From Methylomicrobium sp. (GTDB lineage Bacteria; Pseudomonadota; Gammaproteobacteria; Methylococcales; Methylomonadaceae), in contig SLIO01000329.1 in assembly GCA_007135635.1 (NCBI GenBank), positions 1 to 5,894 of the forward strand: a stretch of DNA of 5,894 bases, written 5' to 3'. Numbering within the stretch: position 1 is the first letter of the stretch; each line of letters opens with the position of its first letter. This document shows positions 1 through 5,894 of the stretch, piece by piece. Both the position numbers and the translations under genes were made by a program. The notes under the pieces are model-generated. The model saw only the letters and a program-made list of their open reading frames with translations, made no database searches and had not been told where the DNA came from.

Positions 1-3000
1 AAATGTTGCCCCAATCGTTGTTCTAAAATGACGGCATAAGCATTCGAAAACAAGCCGAGCGAAAATCCCAGATATAAATCGGGATTGATGTATCTACCAA
101 GACGGACGGCGGTGTCTTCGAGGCGTTGAGCTTCCTCGACCTCAAATTGATCGAAACCTAGCTGATTGCTGAGCCACGAAAGTTCGCCGGCACCGTAATT
201 GATCGCGGCTTTGGCCAATACGTTGGCTTGCGATTCGCCGGTACGTTGTAACGACCGGCCGGTCAGCAGATAGGCGAGTGCATCGGATTCCGGCATCGGC
301 GGCCGGCTCGATACTTTGGTTTGCGGCGATTTTACCGGCCCGGTCACAGTCAATACCGCAGTCACATCTTCGCCGATGGCTTTGCGAGTGGCTTCGATGT
401 TTAACCAAGGATTGTCCACCGGACCGTTGAATAAAACCTCGCCCCTGGCGATCGTCAAATCCTGGCCGTAAGCCTTGTATCTCGCGTCTTGCATCGCGAC
501 CCTGCCGAGCATGCGTTGTGTTCCGGGAGAGGAGGTATAATGCAGGTTACCTGTTAGCCGCGTATCCATGCCATAGCCCGAGAAACGCACCTGTTCGCTC
601 AGCAAGATTCTGATATCGGTTTGCACGTTCAAAGCGGTTTTTTCATCCTCAATGATTTCCCGGCTGATAATGATTTCGTCAGGGCTGGGGGCAATCGCGG
701 TTTCCGGCAGCTCGATCAGTTTCAAATTTGCGTTGTCGACCGTAACATCGCCTGTGATCTGAATGGCCGCTTCGCTTTGTTTGATCGCCAAGCGAGGCGA
801 TACGCTGATTTCGGCTTCGGGTATTCGGGCTATTTCGAATTCGCTGCCGGTGATCGACAATTCGGCCGGAAAGCCGGCTTCCGGATTTAGATCGAAGGTG
901 CCGTTGAGATGGAGTGAGCCTTTACCGGAATCGATGCGTCCGGACAAAGTCAACTGTTCGGGTTGCCCCGGCTGCCCCGATAATCTGAGGTTGATATTGT
1001 GCGGACGAATGCCGATTTCAGGCACATCGAGTTCGGCATTACTGAGTTGCAGCAGGCCGCTGATTGCCGGTCGCTCAGTGTCGCCGGCAAGAGTCAGGTC
1101 GGCCGTGATCCGGCCTTTGAGGTTTTCGATATCCTCTACTAACGTGTCTACCAGATTTAAGTCGGCAATCGATGCTTGCAGGTTGCCTGTCAAAGATTGT
1201 GCATTTTTTGTGGCGAGTGGTGCGGTTTTGATTTGCGCACTGATGAAGTCTTGGTTTGTCAATCCGATACGCAACTCGGCATCGAGTCGTTCGTCGCTGT
1301 ATTGTGCATTCAAACGGGTTTCGGATAACGGGAAGGTTAAGGTTTCCTCGTCGTTGCGGGAAAGTTGTAAGGACGCATTTGCGATCGCCGCACCGGCATC
1401 GGCCGATAGGCGTTCGCCACGCTTTAGTAAATTTGCATTGGCGTTAAGCGCACCGTCAAGGCTCAAGTTTTCGGGTAACCACGGTTTGACCATGGCTAAG
1501 TCGATGTTGCGCAATTCGGCATTGGCGCTCAAACGGCGCTCGAGCGAGCCGTCTGCGCTGAGACAGATAGCCGCACCGGCTTGAATGAGGCAGTTTTGCG
1601 GCAGGTTGAGCGCGATATCGTCGCCGGTGAAATCCAGCCGAATCGGCCAAGGCCGTTCGAGTTCCCATTGCTTTAATTGCGGTTGGTCGATGTTGAGTCT
1701 TTCCAGTGTCGCAAGCCAGCGTTGATTTCGTAAACTGCCGTTGAGTGCGGTATCGAGTTTGACGATGTCGGACGTTAATTTCGCGTCGAATTGGTGATCG
1801 TTCAAGGAACCCGCGCCTTTCAATGTCAATTGATCGATAGCTTGCCCGTCCAATCCTAAGCCTTGTAAAACCAGGTCAAGTTGCGAACGTCGGCCCAAGG
1901 CTTCGGCATAGTCGAGATTCAATGTTAGCAGTTCGAGTCGGTAATCCTGGTAACTTAGGTTATTGGCATTCAATTGTACTTTGACGGCAGGGTCCAGGAA
2001 ATTGCCGCGAACGGTGCCGCTACCTTTGATAGAACCGGCGAGTCCCGGCCAAACGGACGCAAGCTTGGGCGCATCGATCGAAAAATCAAGATTGGATCGG
2101 GTTTCGGCCAGAATGCCGTCGGCCGTCAGGCGATTTTCGGACGATTGCAGCAGCAGCCTGTCGATGGTAAGGCGTTGCTCAGCGAAAGCCAGTTTGCCTT
2201 GACCTTGGATCGGGCTATCGAACAGTGTGCCGTGCAGTTTTTCGACCGTGAGTTTGCCGGTCAATTGTTCTTCGGCGAAGCGCCCCGATGCGGAGGCTTG
2301 TAAATTCAGCGAACCGCTGATATCGGGTGTAAAGTCGCCCGGATCAAGCTGCCGCGCATCGAGTTCCAGTGCGAAATCGATCGCGTCGAGCCATGCGACT
2401 TCGCCTGTTAAGTCCAGCCTTCCTTTTTTAGGGCGTAGCGACAGTTGTTGTAGGCTTATAGACTCGGTGCTGCCTTGTCCTTTGAAAAGCACGTCGAACG
2501 GCGGCAATTGTTCCATTGCCAGCTTGGCAGTCAATTCGATCCGGTAATCGTCCAAGGTTCCGCTCAAGTCGAAGCGACCTTGTTCAGTTTCGACCTGGGG
2601 CGGGCCGGACAGCGGCCATTGCAGCTTTTTCCAGTCGCCGGTCAAATTGACGCTGAGTGGTTCGGCAGCCCAAGAAACACGGCCTGCCAATGAAAGGCGG
2701 CCTTGTCCCGGTGCTAGTTCGAATTGTTCAAGTGTCAACGAATCGCTATCGCCTTGCCCGGTCAGTTGCAACGCAAAAGATTCCTGTTCGGCCAATAGAT
2801 GTGCGGTCAGATCGATTCTGTAATCGTCCGCGCTGCCGTCGATCGTGAACGAGCCTTTCGGGCTGGCAATATCGGCTTCGCCGTCCAACGGCCATTGCAA
2901 TTGTTGCCAACGGCCGTTAACCGAAAAGGCCGGAACGCTGTTGGCCAAATGGAGGCGGGCTTCGTGATAAAACCGAAAAGGGCCTTCGGCATGACCCGTC

Positions 3001-3677
3001 AGCAAGAGTTCGTTCAGTGTGCCCAGCGCCGTGATTTCGCCATTAATCGCCGGCGTTTCTGGAAGGTTCAATTGCCAGGTCAATTGCGCCGATAACGGAA
3101 AATGGTTTTGCAGTTCGATTTCTGCGAGTCCGTGGACAGCCGCTTCCGGCATTTCGAGCGCGAGGCCGGTTAAGTGCAAGGTGTTATCGATTAGGGACGC
3201 ACGCAAGCGAAAGCGGTCGATTGCAATATCCTGCTCGTCGCTTCGGTAACGGGTCCCTTGCAAGTCGATATTATCGATCAGGATCGCCAAAGGGATATTT
3301 GGCATCGAAAAAGGCTCGTCATCGTCGGATTCGGGCGCCTCGCCTATTATTTCGACCGATAAGCCATTCGTTGCAAGCCTGCCGATATGTAGCGTGCCGC
3401 TCAGCAAGGCAGAGGGCTTCCAGCCGAAAACGAACGAGTCTAGCGTGATCTGTTCGGTTTCACTGCGGTAGGCTAGTTTGCTCAAAGTTAGTTCACTGAG
3501 CAGCGTACCGTCGATATGCTCGACCGTGGCATCGATATCGGAAGCGCTTAACAGGGTTTGAATCAGCCAGCGGCTACCCGGTTCGCTGCCGAGTATTGCC
3601 AGCAGCGCGATCGGCAGACTCAAGAGCGTTCCAGCCAGAGTCAGCAAGAGCGGTTTGAAAATAGCCTTTGCGTTCAC
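1..3677 (-). CDS. tamB: TamB, inner-membrane-anchored TAM subunit (3' partial)
   Basis: TamB is the periplasm-spanning partner of TamA. Read from the GTG at 3677 the frame is open to base 1, giving 1225 complete codons; the E. coli protein has about 1260, so probably only a few dozen residues are missing. Residues 1-8 carry Lys, and 9-29 form a hydrophobic anchor (PLLLTLAGTLLSLPIALLAI). Next come the family-typical GSRWLIQTLL and an IDGTLLSELTL segment, then an acidic stretch (ESDDDEPF) before MPNIPL. The middle is alternating beta-type sequence, including two similar 92-residue modules (257-348 and 349-440). Cys696 and Cys705, in NCLIQAGAAICLSADG, match a cysteine pair I recall as common in the family. 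From about residue 860 the C-terminal TamB domain (DUF490) follows, with FSGYGMDTRLTG near 1034, GEVLFNGPVDNPWLNI near 1079, SDALAYLLTGR, and YLGFSLGLFSNAYAVILEQR just before the edge. The frame is intact, with no frameshift or internal stop. Confidence 0.95.
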   Translation of the reverse strand, partial: MNAKAIFKPLLLTLAGTLLSLPIALLAILGSEPGSRWLIQTLLSASDIDATVEHIDGTLLSELTLSKLAYRSETEQITLDSFVFGWKPSALLSGTLHIGRLATNGLSVEIIGEAPESDDDEPFSMPNIPLAILIDNIDLQGTRYRSDEQDIAIDRFRLRASLIDNTLHLTGLALEMPEAAVHGLAEIELQNHFPLSAQLTWQLNLPETPAINGEITALGTLNELLLTGHAEGPFRFYHEARLHLANSVPAFSVNGRWQQLQWPLDGEADIASPKGSFTIDGSADDYRIDLTAHLLAEQESFALQLTGQGDSDSLTLEQFELAPGQGRLSLAGRVSWAAEPLSVNLTGDWKKLQWPLSGPPQVETEQGRFDLSGTLDDYRIELTAKLAMEQLPPFDVLFKGQGSTESISLQQLSLRPKKGRLDLTGEVAWLDAIDFALELDARQLDPGDFTPDISGSLNLQASASGRFAEEQLTGKLTVEKLHGTLFDSPIQGQGKLAFAEQRLTIDRLLLQSSENRLTADGILAETRSNLDFSIDAPKLASVWPGLAGSIKGSGTVRGNFLDPAVKVQLNANNLSYQDYRLELLTLNLDYAEALGRRSQLDLVLQGLGLDGQAIDQLTLKGAGSLNDHQFDAKLTSDIVKLDTALNGSLRNQRWLATLERLNIDQPQLKQWELERPWPIRLDFTGDDIALNLPQNCLIQAGAAICLSADGSLERRLSANAELRNIDLAMVKPWLPENLSLDGALNANANLLKRGERLSADAGAAIANASLQLSRNDEETLTFPLSETRLNAQYSDERLDAELRIGLTNQDFISAQIKTAPLATKNAQSLTGNLQASIADLNLVDTLVEDIENLKGRITADLTLAGDTERPAISGLLQLSNAELDVPEIGIRPHNINLRLSGQPGQPEQLTLSGRIDSGKGSLHLNGTFDLNPEAGFPAELSITGSEFEIARIPEAEISVSPRLAIKQSEAAIQITGDVTVDNANLKLIELPETAIAPSPDEIIISREIIEDEKTALNVQTDIRILLSEQVRFSGYGMDTRLTGNLHYTSSPGTQRMLGRVAMQDARYKAYGQDLTIARGEVLFNGPVDNPWLNIEATRKAIGEDVTAVLTVTGPVKSPQTKVSSRPPMPESDALAYLLTGRSLQRTGESQANVLAKAAINYGAGELSWLSNQLGFDQFEVEEAQRLEDTAVRLGRYINPDLYLGFSLGLFSNAYAVILEQRLGQH
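2358..2633 (-). repeat. TamB internal module, copy 2
   Basis: Residues 349-440 of TamB begin WKKLQWPLSG, contain DDYRIELTA, then FKGQG, and GRLDLTGEVAW, aligned with copy 1 apart from a one-residue shift near the middle. A weaker likeness can be felt in the flanking segments, as expected for the repeating beta structure of this family. Confidence 0.75.
2634..2909 (-). repeat. TamB internal module, copy 1
   Basis: Residues 257-348 of TamB begin WQQLQWPLDG, contain DDYRIDLTA about 29 residues in, then LTGQG, and near residue 80 GRLSLAGRVSW. The next 92 residues repeat this order. The repeat is clear in protein but diverged in DNA, so it is an old duplication and not a recent tandem copy. Confidence 0.75.
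3674..3677 (-). other. tamA stop / tamB start overlap (GTGA)
   Basis: On the minus strand the bases GTGA contain both the GTG start of tamB and the TGA stop of tamA. A four-base overlap of this kind commonly goes with translational coupling, where a ribosome ending on tamA restarts on tamB. This would help keep the two subunits in proportion. Confidence 0.85.
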
Positions 3678-5494
3678 AACTGCGATCCCGCCGAGAAATG
3701 AACCTGAAACGAAGAACCGGATTCATGAAACGGCACCGCGAAATCGATCCGCACCGGTCCGACAGGCGATATCCAACGAACGCCGATTCCCGCGCCGATT
3801 TTCACGTCAATGTCACTGAAATCGTTATGTGCATTACCTCCGTCGATGAAGGCCGCCACGCCCCATTGATCGCCGATGAATTGTTCATATTCAAGGCTCA
3901 ACAGGGTCAGCATCTTGCCGCCGATCACCTGGCCGGCCGCATTGGTCGGGCCGAGTTCCTTATATTCATAGCCTCGTATCGATTGCGCGCCGCCGGCGTA
4001 ATAACGGTAAGTCGTCGGTAAATCGTCGAAATTACTGACCAAACTTGCGCCGACATCGCCGCGCATGATGAAGCGCCCGGACCACGGCACGCCGGTAATG
4101 AAGCGCGCCCCGGCACCGGCTTGCACGAAATTCAGAGTCGAGACGACCGATTCGTGCGCGCCGGCCAAAGAGAAATTTAAATGATAACCTTCGGTGGGTC
4201 TGATCGGCGAGTTGCTGCGCGTGTATTGCAGGCGAACGCCGGGTATCAATAACAAGGCGCTGTTATCGACATCGGCCGATTGGAACGATTCGTAAACGAG
4301 ATCCAGAAAGCCGATTTGCTGCCAGCCGCTCGGGGCTATGCGTTGCCGTTGTGCCGATAGTTTGAACATATTCGAGGTGAAGGTATCTGGATCTTCCCGT
4401 TTGAAGCCCGCGCCGAAGCTGAAAAAGTCGCTGGTCGGCTGCTGCAACGGTATGTTGTAGCGGCTTTCCGCGGTCGACAGCACCGGCGACAGGTCCAACG
4501 CCGCATTGAACGTGTGTCCGCGCCTATTTAGCCGCCGATTGGTATAACCTAAGCTGAACAGCGGACCGAAATTCGTGTCGTAACCGACGCCGACTTCGTA
4601 GCTGTGTTTCTTTTGAGGATACAGTGCGATGTCGACCGGCACTTTCAAATCGACCGCGTCATCAATGCGAGGCCTGATTTCTATGGTCCTGAAATAACCA
4701 CCTGCGGTTAGGTTGTTGTAAGTGTCGGCCAGTTTTCGGCTCGAATAAAACTCGTCTTCTTCAAACGGGATAAAGCGTTTGACGAAGTCCGGATTCAGGA
4801 TGTCCTGATCTATCGTCACTTCGCCGAAGAAGTACCGCTGTCCGGAAGCGAAGTCGAGTACGATTTTGGCGCTGTTACGTTCGGTATCGACTTTGATCGC
4901 GCTGTCAAGAAAGCGGGCGTCAAAATAGCCGCGTTCCTGGGCGAGTGATTGAAAACTGCTTTTGAATGAATCGTAGCGTCCATGATGCAGAATGTTGCCG
5001 GTTTTGATCGGGTTTCCGGCGAGCAATTGGTTATACGCCCTATCGAATTCCGCCTCCCCTGAGAGGCTAATAGCGAGCTCTTCGATACGGACCGGGGGGC
5101 CACGGTTGATTTTGAATTCAGCCTGCCAGCAGTCTTTATTGAAGGCCAAGTTTTTTTCGATTTGGGTGTGATAGTAGCCTAGCGCCCGCATTGCTTTGTC
5201 GATTTCGGTGTCGGCTTGCGCAAACAAGCGATTGAGGCGCCATTGCGGAGCGTCGCAATCTTCTTTCGATAGGCTCAAAAAAGCACGCACATTCGCTTTT
5301 TGTCCGCTACTGACGCCTGAAATAACGATGTCCGGGGTTTCGGGCTCAAAGACGTCGAACGGTAGCAGACGGCGCAGCATGGCTTGAAAACCGGATTCGT
5401 TTTCTGGCGCTGCAGCAGCGGCAATGTTGCTGCTAGAAAGAAGCAGCCATGCCGAAAGACAGAGGCCTTTTCGGCACTTGACGGTGCTTATCAT
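3674..5494 (-). CDS. tamA: TamA, outer-membrane Omp85-family TAM subunit
   Basis: TamA is the outer-membrane half of the translocation and assembly module, partnering TamB in outer-membrane protein assembly and envelope lipid homeostasis. From the ATG at 5494 the protein has 606 residues, close to the usual size (about 580). It has a signal peptide (K and RK, then LCLSAWLLLSSS, probable cleavage after the alanine run near residue 29). Three POTRA-like domains lie at about 55-132, 133-216 and 217-294, and a 16-strand-type barrel at about 298-606. Family marks are RLNRRGHTF early in the barrel, GGAQSIRGYEY carrying the conserved loop-6 (V/I)RG(F/Y) motif (IRGY, bases 3968-3979), FIDGGNA, and a last strand starting GIGVRWISPVGPVRIDF. 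The chain ends in Leu. Cys80 and Cys122 in POTRA1 could pair. An in-frame GTG at 5512 would add six residues (MLAFPF). Neither start has a strong ribosome binding site; I prefer ATG because it gives a compact signal peptide. The gene overlaps tamB by four bases. Confidence 0.93.
   Translation of the reverse strand: MISTVKCRKGLCLSAWLLLSSSNIAAAAAPENESGFQAMLRRLLPFDVFEPETPDIVISGVSSGQKANVRAFLSLSKEDCDAPQWRLNRLFAQADTEIDKAMRALGYYHTQIEKNLAFNKDCWQAEFKINRGPPVRIEELAISLSGEAEFDRAYNQLLAGNPIKTGNILHHGRYDSFKSSFQSLAQERGYFDARFLDSAIKVDTERNSAKIVLDFASGQRYFFGEVTIDQDILNPDFVKRFIPFEEDEFYSSRKLADTYNNLTAGGYFRTIEIRPRIDDAVDLKVPVDIALYPQKKHSYEVGVGYDTNFGPLFSLGYTNRRLNRRGHTFNAALDLSPVLSTAESRYNIPLQQPTSDFFSFGAGFKREDPDTFTSNMFKLSAQRQRIAPSGWQQIGFLDLVYESFQSADVDNSALLLIPGVRLQYTRSNSPIRPTEGYHLNFSLAGAHESVVSTLNFVQAGAGARFITGVPWSGRFIMRGDVGASLVSNFDDLPTTYRYYAGGAQSIRGYEYKELGPTNAAGQVIGGKMLTLLSLEYEQFIGDQWGVAAFIDGGNAHNDFSDIDVKIGAGIGVRWISPVGPVRIDFAVPFHESGSSFQVHFSAGSQL
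3686..3692 (-). promoter_or_regulatory. Likely ribosome binding site of tamB
   Basis: The minus strand reads GGCGGGA, then eight bases, then the GTG at 3677. The purine-rich core sits at a normal Shine-Dalgarno distance inside the last codons of tamA. It supports GTG as the tamB start, as does the Lys plus hydrophobic anchor that directly follows. The match is only partial. Confidence 0.5.
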
Positions 5495-5538
5495 AAAGGG
5501 AAAGGCCAACACTTTCAGCCCAGGTTGTTAGGGCTATG
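5495..5538 (-). other. Short intergenic gap, lipoprotein gene to tamA
   Basis: Only 44 bases separate the lipoprotein stop (TAA, 5539-5541) from the preferred tamA ATG. The gap contains a weak inverted repeat, agccc at 5517-5521 and gggct at 5531-5535 with a nine-base loop. No T-run follows it on the minus strand, so it does not look like a terminator. I see no convincing -35/-10 promoter. The spacing and shared strand support one transcript for all three genes. Confidence 0.55.
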
Positions 5539-5894
5539 TTAATCGGATAACGGAAAGACTTCGAGCGATTCGGCGGGTTGGGGCGCTGGGTAAGATGGGT
5601 AAGCGCTTTCTTCAGGTCGGCCGGTTTGATAAAGCCTTTCGCCCTCTTCGATCAACTTTTTGCCTTGTTCGATCATGTTTTGCCCGTCCTTGACCTGGAG
5701 TTCGCCTTGGGCGATTATTTTTTTGCCGTCGTTGATGGTGTCTCGGCCCTCGGCAATTCTTTTATTGCCGTCCTTGACCAGGCGATGGCCTTCATTCCAT
5801 TTGATGCCGGCCGCGATGAATGGGCCGCCTTGCTTAATCATCAAGTCGCCTTTGGTTGGAGCAGGCGCGCTGCAACCGGCCGCGAATAACGAAA
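5539..5894 (-). CDS. Outer-membrane lipoprotein with Gly heptad repeats (5' partial)
   Basis: This frame is open to the right edge, so the true start and most of the signal peptide lie outside. The visible part is 117 residues. It begins S-L-F-A-A-G-C, and AAG before Cys (codon 5872-5874) is an acceptable lipobox for signal peptidase II. The mature protein would be 111 residues. Ser at position +2, not Asp, predicts sorting to the outer membrane by Lol. After a short linker (SAPAPTK) come heptads x-x-x-(I/V)-x-x-G from mature residue 10 to 85, then a Pro/Tyr-rich tail (YPSYPAPQP) ending in LSD. The heptads resemble the pattern described as X-X-X-Leu-X-X-Gly repeats (TIGR03057), with Ile or Val in place of Leu. 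I recognise no named gene. A TTG at 5842-5844 would give a shorter 101-residue protein, but it loses the lipobox and lies inside the same open frame, so I reject it as the start. It is probably co-transcribed with tamA. The lipoprotein call is fairly firm; the function is unknown. Confidence 0.82.
   Translation of the reverse strand, partial: SLFAAGCSAPAPTKGDLMIKQGGPFIAAGIKWNEGHRLVKDGNKRIAEGRDTINDGKKIIAQGELQVKDGQNMIEQGKKLIEEGERLYQTGRPEESAYPSYPAPQPAESLEVFPLSD
5620..5847 (-). repeat. Eleven-unit x-x-x-(I/V)-x-x-G protein heptad repeat
   Basis: Glycines fall at mature residues 9, 16, 23, 29, 36, 43, 50, 57, 64, 71, 78 and 85, so every interval is 7 except one of 6. The residue three before each Gly is always hydrophobic (I, I, W, V, I, I, I, V, I, I, Y). 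The remaining positions are mostly charged or polar, for example HRLVKDG, NKRIAEG, QNMIEQG and KKLIEEG. The repeat is clear in protein, but the DNA has diverged; only short stretches such as GTCAAGGACGG recur, 84 bases apart. If helical, the spacing puts the aliphatic residue at heptad position a and Gly at d, allowing close helix packing. Confidence 0.9.
5872..5892 (-). other. Lipobox and end of lipoprotein signal peptide
   Basis: In the frame of the small lipoprotein these codons read S-L-F-A-A-G-C. The small residues A-A-G directly before Cys, preceded by hydrophobic L-F, fit the end of a type II signal peptide, with cleavage between Gly and Cys and lipidation of the Cys. The positively charged start and most of the hydrophobic core would lie beyond the right edge and cannot be seen. 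Position -3 is Ala, which is tolerated but less common than Leu. Confidence 0.72.

Noticed and set aside
763..1584. Plus-strand open frame of 273 codons
   Set aside because: It lies antisense to tamB, whose frame is continuous here with clear family motifs. The translation is Ser/Arg/Pro-rich with no recognisable domain, as expected for a shadow frame.
1..3677. A frameshift or pseudogene in tamB, since no complete long frame ends in the window
   Set aside because: Translation from 3677 to base 1 meets no stop and the family motifs appear in order. The gene is merely cut by the window edge.
3668..4021. Plus-strand open frame of 117 codons
   Set aside because: It is antisense to the end of the tamA barrel and has no domain or signal. 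The tamA strand carries the IRGY and final beta-strand motifs.
3674..5512. TamA as a lipoprotein, from the Cys in GLCLSAW of its signal peptide
   Set aside because: The Cys lies at the start of the hydrophobic core with K, R and G before it, so there is no lipobox. The alanine run after the core fits ordinary signal peptidase I cleavage.
5517..5535. Inverted repeat agccc/gggct as a terminator between the lipoprotein gene and tamA
   Set aside because: The stem is only five base pairs, and no T-run follows it in the direction of transcription.
5578..5889. Plus-strand open frame of 103 codons, hydrophobic and Phe-rich
   Set aside because: It looks periodic (FALFDQLFALFDHV) and could pass for a membrane protein, but this is the antisense reading of the heptad repeat in the lipoprotein gene.

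Overview
The window holds three genes, all on the minus strand and packed head to tail. In transcription order they are a small lipoprotein (5' end outside the window), tamA, and tamB (3' end outside the window). Together tamA and tamB encode the translocation and assembly module (TAM): TamA is an Omp85/BamA-type outer-membrane barrel with periplasmic POTRA domains, and TamB is a very long inner-membrane-anchored periplasmic protein. Both belong to diderm bacteria. The TamA architecture, the full-size TamB (1225 codons visible) and the moderate GC content suggest a gammaproteobacterium. I could not fix the genus from sequence alone.

Layout. From 5892 down to 5539 is a lipoprotein. Its lipobox (AAGC) lies 20 bases inside the right edge and is followed by an almost perfect run of x-x-x-(I/V)-x-x-G heptads. 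A 44-base gap (or 26, depending on the tamA start) with no obvious terminator leads into tamA (5494 to 3674). The tamA stop codon overlaps the GTG start of tamB in a GTGA motif at 3674-3677. tamB then runs without a stop to base 1. It is one uninterrupted frame with the N-terminal membrane anchor, the long repetitive central part and most of the C-terminal TamB domain (formerly DUF490).

How they work together. TamA and TamB are known to form a complex spanning the envelope. TamB is thought to provide a beta-rich hydrophobic groove linking the inner membrane to TamA at the outer membrane, with roles in assembling some outer-membrane proteins and in phospholipid transport. The lipoprotein is predicted to be in the outer membrane too and is probably co-transcribed, which makes it a candidate TAM accessory factor. 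That link rests only on gene order and predicted localisation, and it is the least ordinary part of the window. The plus strand shows only antisense shadows of the three genes, with no RNA gene, mobile element or CRISPR.
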